This document shows, in pieces, positions 9,264-16,842 of a DNA stretch of 64,000 bases (the stretch's first letter is position 1; every line of letters begins with the position of its first letter). The notes under the pieces are model-generated. The model had not been told where the DNA came from. It worked only from the letters and a program-made list of their open reading frames with translations, and searched no databases. The translations under genes were made by a program, and so were the position numbers. The DNA comes from Sphingomonas morindae (GTDB taxonomy: Bacteria > Pseudomonadota > Alphaproteobacteria > Sphingomonadales > Sphingomonadaceae): contig NZ_CP084931.1 in NCBI RefSeq assembly GCF_023822065.1, positions 248,001 to 312,000 on the forward strand, given 5' to 3'.

Positions 9264-10508
9264 TCAAGGAAAGGCGTCGGCATCGAGGCGGCCGGTGGCG
9301 TGGAGCAGCGCCGCCTGCGCGACCAGCATCGCGCTCTCGCTGCTGGCGAGCGCGAGCTGGGCGCCGCGCAGGCTCTCGTCGGCGACGAGGATATCGAGCG
9401 TCGAGCGCAGGCCGAACGCATATTCGGCGCGCACGCCCTTGAGCGCGAGTTCGGCGGCGTCGACGCTCTGCCGGTTCGCCTCCGCCTGGGCGCGGGCGCC
9501 CGCGAGCGCGGCCCAGGCGGCATCGGCCGATCGCACCGCATCGCGCGCGGCGGCCTCCATGTCGAACAGCGCCGCGCGATGCTCGGCGCGGGCCTGCCGC
9601 ACCTGCGACGCGACCAGCCCGCCGGTGAGGATGGGGACGTGCAGCATCAGCCCCGCATTGGCGATCACCGGAAAGCCGCTGCCGGTGCGGCCGGCCAGAT
9701 CATAGTCGCGGGCATAGCCGCCGCCCAGTGCCAGGCTGGGCGCGCCATTGGCGCGCGCCTGATCGATCCGCGCCGCATCGGCATCGGCGGCGGCCTGGCT
9801 CTGCCGGTAGAGCGGATTGGCGAGGAGCGCCAGCCGCCGCGCCTCGTCGCGCGAGGGCGGCAGCGCGGCGGGCGCGATGGCGGGCGGGGCGAGCGCGTCC
9901 GGCTCATGGCCCACCACCGCCCGGTAGCGCGCGAGATCGGCCGCGAGCGCCGTCTCCACGCTCGCCAGCGTGGCGTTGGCGGACGCGCGTTGCGCCTCGA
10001 GCCGCGCGACATCGGTGCGCGTCGCGTTGCCGAGCGTGAAACGCGCGTGCGAATCCGCCACCTGCGTATCGAGCAGCGCGATATCGGCGCGGGCGATCCG
10101 CATCGCCTGCTGATCGTAGAGCAGCGTGGCATAGGCGGAGACGACGGTCTCGAGCAGCGCGCCCTGCGTATCGCGCACCCCCTCCGCCCCCGCCGCGACA
10201 TCGGCACTGGCGGCGCGCACCGCGCTCGACACGCGCCCGCCGGTCCAGATCGGCAGCTGCGCCGAGGCGCCGACGCCGACGCCCTTGCCATAGCCGAACT
10301 TGTCGTAGCCGCCCGCGCCATCCGCCGCGAGGGTGAGGCGGCCGCCGGCGCGCGCCTGTTCCGTCGCCTCGGCGCGCGCCTCCTGCCGGGCGCGCGCCGC
10401 CCCCAGCACCGGGTTCGAGGCATAGGCCGCCAGAACCGCGTCGCGCAGCGTCTCCGCCCCCGCCGGCCCTGCCAGCAGGGCGAGCATGAGCAGCGCCGGC
10501 TTAATCAT
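9264..10508 (-). CDS. TolC-family outer-membrane efflux channel
   Basis: 414 residues with a signal peptide (PALLMLALLAGPAGA) and the duplicated alpha-helical architecture of TolC/OEP proteins. Helical repeats carry the family phrases ASAQLPIWTGGRVSS in the first half and MLHVPILTGGLVASQVRQA in the second, and the end of each repeat is rich in Ala/Leu/Arg coiled-coil sequence. It would form the outer-membrane exit duct for the neighbouring ABC pump. Its ATG overlaps the last eight bases of the permease gene, which shows tight coupling. At about 414 residues it is within the usual size range for the family. Confidence 0.9.
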   Translation of the reverse strand: MIKPALLMLALLAGPAGAETLRDAVLAAYASNPVLGAARARQEARAEATEQARAGGRLTLAADGAGGYDKFGYGKGVGVGASAQLPIWTGGRVSSAVRAASADVAAGAEGVRDTQGALLETVVSAYATLLYDQQAMRIARADIALLDTQVADSHARFTLGNATRTDVARLEAQRASANATLASVETALAADLARYRAVVGHEPDALAPPAIAPAALPPSRDEARRLALLANPLYRQSQAAADADAARIDQARANGAPSLALGGGYARDYDLAGRTGSGFPVIANAGLMLHVPILTGGLVASQVRQARAEHRAALFDMEAAARDAVRSADAAWAALAGARAQAEANRQSVDAAELALKGVRAEYAFGLRSTLDILVADESLRGAQLALASSESAMLVAQAALLHATGRLDADAFP

Positions 10509-12939
10509 GGCGGAGCGCCCAGGCCGGGGTGGCGCGCGCGGCGCGGAGCGACTGGGCGGCGACCGTTCCCAGCGCGACCACCAGCGCCAGCACGGTCGCG
10601 GCGACGAAGAAGAGCGGCGACAGGGCGATGCGATCCGCGAAGCCGGCGAGCCAGGTGTGCATCGCCAGCCAGGCGAGCGGCCAGGCGAACAGATTGGCGA
10701 TCAGCACGGGCCGCAGGAACTGGCCGATCAGCAGCCGCACGATATCCGCCGAGGAGGCGCCCAGCGTCTTGCGGATGCCGATCTCCTTCACCCGCCGCGC
10801 GGTGTTGAACGAGGCGAGGCCCCAGAGCCCGACACAGCCGATCAGCACGGCGAGCAGCGCGCCGATGGTGAAAAGGCGCGCGGTGTGGACGTCACGCTTG
10901 TAGAATTTGTCGAGCGCCTGGTTGGCGGTCTCGGCCTGGAAGGGCACTTCGGGCGCGTCTTGCAGCCAGGCCTCGCGCGCGGCGGCGAGCATGGCCTGCG
11001 GATCGCCGCTGAAGCGGATCACGCCGATCACCATGGCGGGATTGCGCTCGACCGCGCTGTAGAGCGTGGGCGCGACCACCTGCCGGGGCGAATCGAAGCG
11101 CAGATCCTCGACCACGCCGATCACCGTCTTGGGCGTGGCGCCGCCAAAGCTCTTGCCGATCGCCGCCTGGGGCGACCCCAGGTGCAGCGCCGCGACCGCG
11201 CTGCGGTTGAGGACGACATTGGTCCGCAGCGGGCCGTTGGTGCCCTTCGGGTTCTTGGCATTGGGATTGAAGTCGCCGCGATGCGCGGTGTCGAACAGGC
11301 GCCCGGCGAGCAGGCGCGCGCCGATCGTCTCGAGATAGCCCGGCGTCACCTCGAAGAAATCCACCGAAGGTCCGTCGCCGGCGAGCCCCGGCACGGGAAA
11401 GTTGGAGGAGGAGGTGAAGAAGCCGTGGCCGGGCACCGTATTGGCCGCGCTCACCGCGCGCACGCCGGGCAGCGTGGCGAAGTGGTGGAGCAGGGTATCC
11501 CGCTGGCCGTCGCTGAGGCTCGATGAGGAGAGCGACTTCACCACGAGCAGATTGTCGCGCCGGAAGCCGAGATCGGCGGCGCGGACATGCCGTGTCTGCG
11601 CGACCAGCACCAGCGTGCCGACGATGAAGGCGATCGCCACCGCGAACTGGAAGATGACGAGCAGCTCGCGCACGCGCGCCCCGGCGCGTCCGCCACCCGG
11701 CGCACGGGCCGAGGCCAGCACCGCCGCCGCGGGAAAGCGCGCCAGCAGCAGCGCGGGATAGGCGCCCGCGAGCAGGCCCACGAGCAGCACCAGCGCGGCG
11801 AGCGGCAGCAGCACGCCATGGCTCGGGCCATAATGGATGACGAGCGCCAGCCCGCCGGCGGCGTTGACCAGCGGCAGCCCCGCCTCGGCGAGCGCCAGGC
11901 CGAGAAGCGCGGCGATGGCGGCGGTGGCGACGGCTTCGAGCAGATAATGGCGGAGCAAGGCGGCGCGGCTGGCGCCGAGCACCTTGCGCATCGCCACCTC
12001 GCGCGCCCGCAGCCCGGCTCGCGCGCTCGCCAGATTGACATAGTTCACGATCGCGAGAAGCAGGGTGAGCAGGCCGACCGTGCCGAGCGTGGTGACGGTG
12101 AGCCGCGATCCGGGCGTATCGAAATGGACCGAGGTGAGGCGCCTCGGCACGATCTTGATGTGATAGGTGGGATCGTCCGGCGTCTCGCTGGCGACATGGC
12201 GGGCGAGCAGCGCGGGCAGGGCGGCGGCGAACCGCTGTTCGGCCGCCTCGCTCGCGAACCGGACATAGGTCTGTGGGCCGCCATAATTCCATTCATGGTC
12301 GCGCCGGTACCGGTCATCGGCGGGATCCTCGGTAAGGATCCGGCGCGCGAACAGGCCGAAATCGTCCAGATCGGTGTTGCGCGGAAGATCGGCGACCACG
12401 GCGATGACGTGGTGGACATGGCTGACGCCGTCATAGACGAGCCGGATCGATTGGCCGACGGGCGACGCGGTGCCGAAATATTTGGCGGCGGTCTTGCGGG
12501 TGAGGACGATCGCGGTGGGATCGGCGAGGCCCGCGGCCGTGCTGCCCTCGAGCACGGGCAGCTCGAACAGCTTGAAGAAGTCGGCATCGACCTGGGCGAG
12601 CGTCTCGTTCACGCCGATGCCGTCGCGGACGACGATCGCGCGGTTGGCGTCGATCCGGGTGCCGAGCGTATCGGGCAGATCGCGCGCGATCGCGCTCCAC
12701 AGCGCCATGGGCGTGCTCTGCCGCGCCTCCGGCCCATTATCGTCCGCCGCGCGGGTCTCGAGCAGCCAGATTTGCGACGCGCCGGGCAGCCAGCGCTCGA
12801 AACTCGTCTCGAACCGCACATAGAGGCCGAGCACGAGGAACACGGCGATGCCGAGCGCCAGGCCGCCGATATTGAGCGCGGCGTAGAGCTTGTGCCGCGC
12901 GAGCGCGCGGAGAAAGCCGGTCAGGGCGAGGCGATCCAT
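10501..12939 (-). CDS. ABC transporter permease, duplicated MacB/FtsX type (8 TM)
   Basis: 812 residues built from two similar halves. Each half has an N-terminal TM, a large periplasmic MacB-like core domain, and three further TMs of the FtsX domain. First half: LNIGGLALGIAVFLVLGLYV, then LLTLLLAIVNYVNLA with the cytoplasmic REVAMRKVLGASRAAL. Second half: FQFAVAIAFIVGTLVLVA, then LLAVLIGCVGLWGLASFN with RRVKEIGIRKTLGAS. These R-x-K-x-x-G-A-S coupling sequences are hallmarks of FtsX-type permeases. Such proteins act as mechanotransmitters that drive export of peptides, lipids or drugs through TolC. The ATG at 12939 has AGGAGG upstream. It sits 10 bases after the ATPase gene and overlaps tolC. 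Confidence 0.92.
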   Translation of the reverse strand: MDRLALTGFLRALARHKLYAALNIGGLALGIAVFLVLGLYVRFETSFERWLPGASQIWLLETRAADDNGPEARQSTPMALWSAIARDLPDTLGTRIDANRAIVVRDGIGVNETLAQVDADFFKLFELPVLEGSTAAGLADPTAIVLTRKTAAKYFGTASPVGQSIRLVYDGVSHVHHVIAVVADLPRNTDLDDFGLFARRILTEDPADDRYRRDHEWNYGGPQTYVRFASEAAEQRFAAALPALLARHVASETPDDPTYHIKIVPRRLTSVHFDTPGSRLTVTTLGTVGLLTLLLAIVNYVNLASARAGLRAREVAMRKVLGASRAALLRHYLLEAVATAAIAALLGLALAEAGLPLVNAAGGLALVIHYGPSHGVLLPLAALVLLVGLLAGAYPALLLARFPAAAVLASARAPGGGRAGARVRELLVIFQFAVAIAFIVGTLVLVAQTRHVRAADLGFRRDNLLVVKSLSSSSLSDGQRDTLLHHFATLPGVRAVSAANTVPGHGFFTSSSNFPVPGLAGDGPSVDFFEVTPGYLETIGARLLAGRLFDTAHRGDFNPNAKNPKGTNGPLRTNVVLNRSAVAALHLGSPQAAIGKSFGGATPKTVIGVVEDLRFDSPRQVVAPTLYSAVERNPAMVIGVIRFSGDPQAMLAAAREAWLQDAPEVPFQAETANQALDKFYKRDVHTARLFTIGALLAVLIGCVGLWGLASFNTARRVKEIGIRKTLGASSADIVRLLIGQFLRPVLIANLFAWPLAWLAMHTWLAGFADRIALSPLFFVAATVLALVVALGTVAAQSLRAARATPAWALRHD

Positions 12940-12949
12940 CCCGGCCTCC

Positions 12950-13630
12950 TCAGAGCGCGCGCGCGACGGACGAGACGATGCGGCCGTCGAGCATGTCGAT
13001 ACGGCGCCGCGCAATATCGGCATGGGCCGGCGAATGGGTCACCATCACGATCGTCGCTCCCTCGGCGTTGAGACTCGTCAGAATGTCCATGACCTGCGCG
13101 CCATTCTCGGTATCGAGATTGCCGGTGGGCTCGTCCGCCAGGATCAGTTCGGGCGCGCCGACGATGGCGCGCGCGATCGCCGCGCGCTGCTGCTGTCCGC
13201 CCGAAAGCTGGTGGGGAAAGTGCCGCGCGCGGTGCGAAATGCCGACCCGGTCCATCGCCGCCGCCACCCGGGCGCGCCGATCGCCGCCGCCGCCCCGGCG
13301 ATAGGCGAGGCCGAGTTCGACATTTTCCTGCACGGTCAGCTCGTCGATGAGGTTGAAGCTCTGGAAGACGAAGCCCAGGCTCTCCGAGCGGAACCGGGCG
13401 AGCGCCGCCTCGTCGAGCTGCGCGAGATCGCGGCCGTTGAACAGATAGCGCCCGGCCGAGGGCCGATCGACCGTGCCGAGCGTGTTGAGCAATGTGGATT
13501 TGCCGCAGCCCGAAGGCCCCATGATGGCGAGGAACTCGCCCGCGCGCACGTCAAGGTCGATATCGGCGAGCGCGGTGGTCTCCACCTCGTCGGACACGTA
13601 GCGGCGCTGGATCGATTGAAGCTGGATCAA
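12950..13630 (-). CDS. ABC transporter ATP-binding protein (MacB/LolD type)
   Basis: About 226 residues. Walker A GPSGCGKST, Q-loop FVFQSFNL, signature LSGGQQQR, Walker B LILADEPTGNLD and H-loop VTHS are all intact. The order and the PTGNLDT ending match the MacB/LolD subfamily that partners FtsX-type permeases. I see no ATG at the right place. The TTG at 13630 (first residues M-I-Q-L-Q-S-I-Q) with GGAG about seven bases upstream is the best start, and it lies 14 bases after the adaptor gene. Powers the efflux complex with the adjacent permease, adaptor and TolC channel. Confidence 0.92.
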   Translation of the reverse strand: MIQLQSIQRRYVSDEVETTALADIDLDVRAGEFLAIMGPSGCGKSTLLNTLGTVDRPSAGRYLFNGRDLAQLDEAALARFRSESLGFVFQSFNLIDELTVQENVELGLAYRRGGGGDRRARVAAAMDRVGISHRARHFPHQLSGGQQQRAAIARAIVGAPELILADEPTGNLDTENGAQVMDILTSLNAEGATIVMVTHSPAHADIARRRIDMLDGRIVSSVARAL

Positions 13631-13644
13631 AGAAGGTCTCCGGA

Positions 13645-14916
13645 TCAGCGGATGTTGAGGGCGTCGCCCTTGATCGTGTCGGTGGCGGAGGTGACGATGC
13701 GGTCGCCGGGGTGGAGGCCGGCCAATATCTCCACCGCCCGGGGATTGCGCGCGCCGACGCGGATCGCGCGCCGCGCGGCATGGCGGCCGGCGCCGTCGAG
13801 CACGAAGGCCGAGACCCCGCCGCCGCTGTCCAGCCACGCGCCGGTGGGCGCGATCACCGCGCTCCGGCTCGCGCCGAGGACCACCCGGACGTCGATCGCC
13901 TGGCCCCGGCTGAGCGGCGGCGCGGCGCCCGCGAAGCCCAGCTCGATGCGGAAGCGGCCGTCCGTCACCGCCGGCAGCACCTTGATGACGGTGAGGCGGA
14001 GATTGCCTTCGCCCGTGGCGCTTTGGCCGACGCGGACGCGGCCGAGATAATATTCGTCGACATCGGCCACCAGCTTCCAGCGCCCCTCGCTGTCGATCTG
14101 GCCGGCCGGATCGCCGGGCTTCAGGTTCTGGCCGGGCTGGACGGTGAAATTGGTGAGCCGCCCCGCGACCGGCGCGCGGAGCGTCAAGGCATCGAGGCTC
14201 TGCTCGACCGCGGCCAGCGTGCCGACGAGCCGGGTGCGCGTATCGCGGAGGCGGCCGGCCTGGAGGGCGGCGATCCGCTGCTCCGAGGCTTGTCCGGCCT
14301 TGAGCTGCGAGAGCCGGTCCGCCTGATACCGGGCCTGTTCCGAATAGGTGGCGACGCCGGCATCCGAGACGAAGCCCTGCTCGTGGAGCTGCTGCTGCAC
14401 CGAGAGATCGCGCCGCGCCTTGACCAGGTCATAGCCGGCGGCGGCGGTCTGGGTGGCGCGATCGAGCCGGCCCTTTTCCAGGGCGAGATCATCGGCGGAG
14501 ACCGTGCCGAGCTGGCTGGCGATGGCCGCCTCGCGCGTCAATATGTCGAGCTTCAGCGAGGGGTTGAGCAGGGTCGCCAGGGGCTGGCCGGCCGCGACCA
14601 TGCTGCCGTCCGCAACCAGCAGCCGCGCCACCTGGCCTCCCGATACCGCGCTGACATAGGTGGTGATCGCGGGCGCCACCGTGGCGCGCACCGGCAGCAC
14701 ATCGTCGAACGGCGCGCGCGTCACCAGCCCGGTCTCGACATCGGCGGCCGCCATGTCGGTGGAGCCTTTCGCGGGCAGCACGTGCCACGCCGCGAACAGC
14801 AGCCCGACGCCGGCGGCCGCGCCGGCGGGCAGACGCCAGCGGCGGCCGGCGCGCCGCGCGATGCGCCGGTCCATCGCCGCGCCCGGTGGGGTGGAGGATG
14901 CGGGCGCCTCGCTCAT
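13645..14916 (-). CDS. Periplasmic adaptor (HlyD/RND-MFP family) of ABC efflux pump
   Basis: 423 residues. A single N-terminal anchor helix (about 29-49), then the split lipoyl/barrel-sandwich halves (GGQVARLLVADGSMVAAGQPLATLL before, and LRAPVAGRLTNFTVQPGQNLKPGD after) around a long helical hairpin (about 120-225). A beta-barrel and membrane-proximal domain follow, ending ILAGLHPGDRIV. The protein bridges the inner-membrane permease and the TolC channel. The ATG at 14916 is preceded by UrcA with a 49-base gap. Likely transcribed from the sigma-54 promoter ahead of urcA. The pumped compound is unknown. Confidence 0.9.
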   Translation of the reverse strand: MSEAPASSTPPGAAMDRRIARRAGRRWRLPAGAAAGVGLLFAAWHVLPAKGSTDMAAADVETGLVTRAPFDDVLPVRATVAPAITTYVSAVSGGQVARLLVADGSMVAAGQPLATLLNPSLKLDILTREAAIASQLGTVSADDLALEKGRLDRATQTAAAGYDLVKARRDLSVQQQLHEQGFVSDAGVATYSEQARYQADRLSQLKAGQASEQRIAALQAGRLRDTRTRLVGTLAAVEQSLDALTLRAPVAGRLTNFTVQPGQNLKPGDPAGQIDSEGRWKLVADVDEYYLGRVRVGQSATGEGNLRLTVIKVLPAVTDGRFRIELGFAGAAPPLSRGQAIDVRVVLGASRSAVIAPTGAWLDSGGGVSAFVLDGAGRHAARRAIRVGARNPRAVEILAGLHPGDRIVTSATDTIKGDALNIR

Positions 14917-14965
14917 CCGCGCGCGCCCGCCCGCACCGCCGCGCCCGGGTGCTCCCTCATGCCGA

Positions 14966-15295
14966 TCATCGCGCGTCGGCAAGGACGGGCGCGGCGGTGA
15001 GGGCGGCGACCCGCGCGTCGAGCGACCGCAAGGCCTCGGCGCGGGCGCGGGCGCGGCAGGTGGCACGCGCGAGATCGCGGCTGCCCTGGTCGTCGCAGAC
15101 CTGGTCCGCGGCAGTGGCGATGCGGCGGCCGGCGGCCGCGCGCCCGCTGGCGGTGCGGAGGTTGAGATCGCTCAGCAGGACGATCCGCTGGAGGCCGGCG
15201 TCGGGCCCGGCGGCGGCGGCCGCCACGCCGGCGACCGCGCCGCCGCCGATCAGGGCGAGACCGGCCAGGCTGAGCTTGAGCAGGGTAGTGCGCAT
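14966..15295 (-). CDS. UrcA-family secreted protein
   Basis: 109 residues: signal peptide (TTLLKLSLAGLALIGGG onward), then the short UrcA pattern with VLLSDLNLRTASGRAAAGRRI and two cysteines in AADQVCDD and ARATCRARARAEAL, likely forming a disulfide. UrcA is a small secreted family common in sphingomonads and caulobacters whose function is unknown. A clear SD (GAAAGGA) precedes the ATG. It is the first gene behind a sigma-54 promoter and immediately precedes the efflux genes, so it is probably a periplasmic accessory of that operon (inference). Confidence 0.8.
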   Translation of the reverse strand: MRTTLLKLSLAGLALIGGGAVAGVAAAAAGPDAGLQRIVLLSDLNLRTASGRAAAGRRIATAADQVCDDQGSRDLARATCRARARAEALRSLDARVAALTAAPVLADAR

Positions 15296-15343
15296 CCCGT
15301 CATCCTTTCACGAGACCGCCGGAACGACGGTCCTCCCCCACTT

Positions 15344-15360
15344 TGCAGGATGCATGCCAA
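15344..15360 (-). promoter_or_regulatory. Sigma-54 (-24/-12) promoter for urcA-efflux operon
   Basis: On the minus strand the bases read TTGGCATG-CATC-CTGCA. This fits the consensus YTGGCACG-RNNN-TTGCW at all but three defined positions and has the required GG-N10-GC spacing. The start point would fall near 15332, about 37 bases before the urcA ATG. Two palindromes lie 100-120 bp further upstream, the normal place for enhancer sites, and a sigma-54 regulator is encoded in the same gene array. Confidence 0.8.
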
Positions 15361-15421
15361 GTGGAACGGGGCGGGAAAAGCGTGGCGACGCGGGGAAGCC
15401 GCTCCGTCGGCGCCGGTGCGC

Positions 15422-15462
15422 CTGTCCGGAAGCGGACAGAAGCCCTGTCCGGAACCGGACAG
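15422..15462 (-). promoter_or_regulatory. Paired enhancer (UAS) dyads for the sigma-54 regulator
   Basis: Two copies of CTGTCC-N6-GGACAG at 15422-15439 and 15445-15462, spaced 23 bp centre to centre (about two helix turns, same face). The second is almost perfect (8-bp arms CTGTCCGG/CCGGACAG). Placed upstream of the sigma-54 promoter, they look like binding sites for the Fis-type HTH of the regulator encoded at 7845-9230. Confidence 0.75.
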
Positions 15463-15558
15463 TGGCGGGGGTCAGGCGCCGGATCGGCGCGTCAGCCCTT
15501 GGGGCGGACCGCGGCGGTCGTCCCTCTCTCCCGCCGCTTGCTCAACCGGTCTTGCGGA

Positions 15559-16842
15559 TCAGCCGGAAGGCCTCGCCCTCGGCTTGCGCAGCGCCGCGAT
15601 GTCGATCCCGAGGCGTTTGACGCGATAGTAGAATGTCTCGCGCGGGATGCCGAGCGCTTCGATCGCGCGGACGATCTCGCCGTTGGCGGCGGTGACGGCG
15701 TCGATGATGGCGGCGCGTTCAAACTCGCGAACGCGGTCCGGCAGGGGCGCGTCGGTCCTTGCGCTGCCGGCATCCTCGCGCAGCCCCAGCACCAGCCTTT
15801 CCGCCGCGAGTTCGAGCTCGCGGATATTGCCCGGCCAGGTGCGCCGGCTGAGCAGCATCGTGGCGTCCGCCAGCGCGGGCGCGGGCCGGTGATGGGCCTC
15901 GGCAAGGCTTCGCAGGAAATGCGCGACGAGGAGCGGCACGTCCTCGGGCCGTTCCGCGAGCCTCGGCAGGCGCAGCGACACGGCCGCGAGGCGATGATAG
16001 AGCGCGACGTCGATCGAAACCTTCTGCCCTTCGTCGAGCGCGGCGACGATGCGGACATCGAGCGATCGAGGCTCGCGCGCGGCATGCCCGATCAAGCGAT
16101 CCTCGACGAAGGGGATCAGCCGCCGCTGAAGCGCCGCCTCGGCGCGATCGAGATTGTCGAGGAACAGCGTGCCGCGATCGGCGCGGGCGATCAGGCCCTG
16201 CGCGCCGAACAGATCGGAGACGGCGGCGGCGGGCACGGTCGCGCAGTCGATCGCGACGAAGCGGTGCCGCGCGCGCCGGCCCGCGCGATGGATCAGCCGC
16301 GCGACCAGCGCCTTTCCGGTGCCGGTGGCGCCCTCCACGATCACATCGATATCGGTGTCGCCGAGCACCGGGATCATGTCGCGGATCCGCTGGATCGCCG
16401 GGCTGCGCCCGATCAGCCGGGCGGCGACGCCGTTCGCATCCCCATCGCGCAGCGTCCGATTCTCTCTCACCAGCCGGCGCGCCGCCGTCGCCCGCCCGAT
16501 CGCGCCGAGCAGGATGTCGGGATCGAACGGCTTGGTCAGGAAATCCCACGCACCCGCCTTCAGCGCGTCGACGGCGGTGGCGACATCGGCGTGGCCGGTG
16601 ATGAGGATGACGGGAAGATCCGCGTCGCGCTCGTGCAAGGCGCGAAACAAGTCGATGCCGGACATGCCGGGCATGCGGATGTCGGTGACGACGATCCCTT
16701 CATACGCCGCGTCAATTGCGGCCAGCGCGGTGCGTGCCTCGCCGAAGCGCTGCACGGCATAGCCGTTGAGCGACAGAAGCTGCGTCGTCGCCGCCGCAAG
16801 ATCGGCGTCGTCCTCGACCAGCGCGACGGGCCGGTCGGTCAT
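15559..16842 (-). CDS. DctD-like NtrC-family response regulator, degenerate AAA+ core
   Basis: 427 residues: receiver (1-120, Asp54 in VVTDIRMPGM, Lys104), AAA+ domain (about 143-355) and Fis-type HTH (NGEIVRAIEALGIPRETFYYRV). Walker A GATGTGKA (171-178) and WPGNIREL are present. The segment where GAFTGA should be is shortened to LFGAQGLIARADRGTLFLDN, so the sigma-54 contact loop is missing, and Walker B ends in Asp-Asn where Asp-Glu is expected. It may therefore work without sigma-54 or act as a repressor. The start overlaps the stop of the DctB-like kinase (ATGA), and dctA is divergent next door, so control of C4-dicarboxylate uptake is the likely job. Confidence 0.85.
   Translation of the reverse strand: MTDRPVALVEDDADLAAATTQLLSLNGYAVQRFGEARTALAAIDAAYEGIVVTDIRMPGMSGIDLFRALHERDADLPVILITGHADVATAVDALKAGAWDFLTKPFDPDILLGAIGRATAARRLVRENRTLRDGDANGVAARLIGRSPAIQRIRDMIPVLGDTDIDVIVEGATGTGKALVARLIHRAGRRARHRFVAIDCATVPAAAVSDLFGAQGLIARADRGTLFLDNLDRAEAALQRRLIPFVEDRLIGHAAREPRSLDVRIVAALDEGQKVSIDVALYHRLAAVSLRLPRLAERPEDVPLLVAHFLRSLAEAHHRPAPALADATMLLSRRTWPGNIRELELAAERLVLGLREDAGSARTDAPLPDRVREFERAAIIDAVTAANGEIVRAIEALGIPRETFYYRVKRLGIDIAALRKPRARPSG

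Noticed and set aside
8661-10808. A 715-codon plus-strand frame opposite the response regulator, tolC and permease
   Set aside because: It spans several clear minus-strand genes and shows no protein features.
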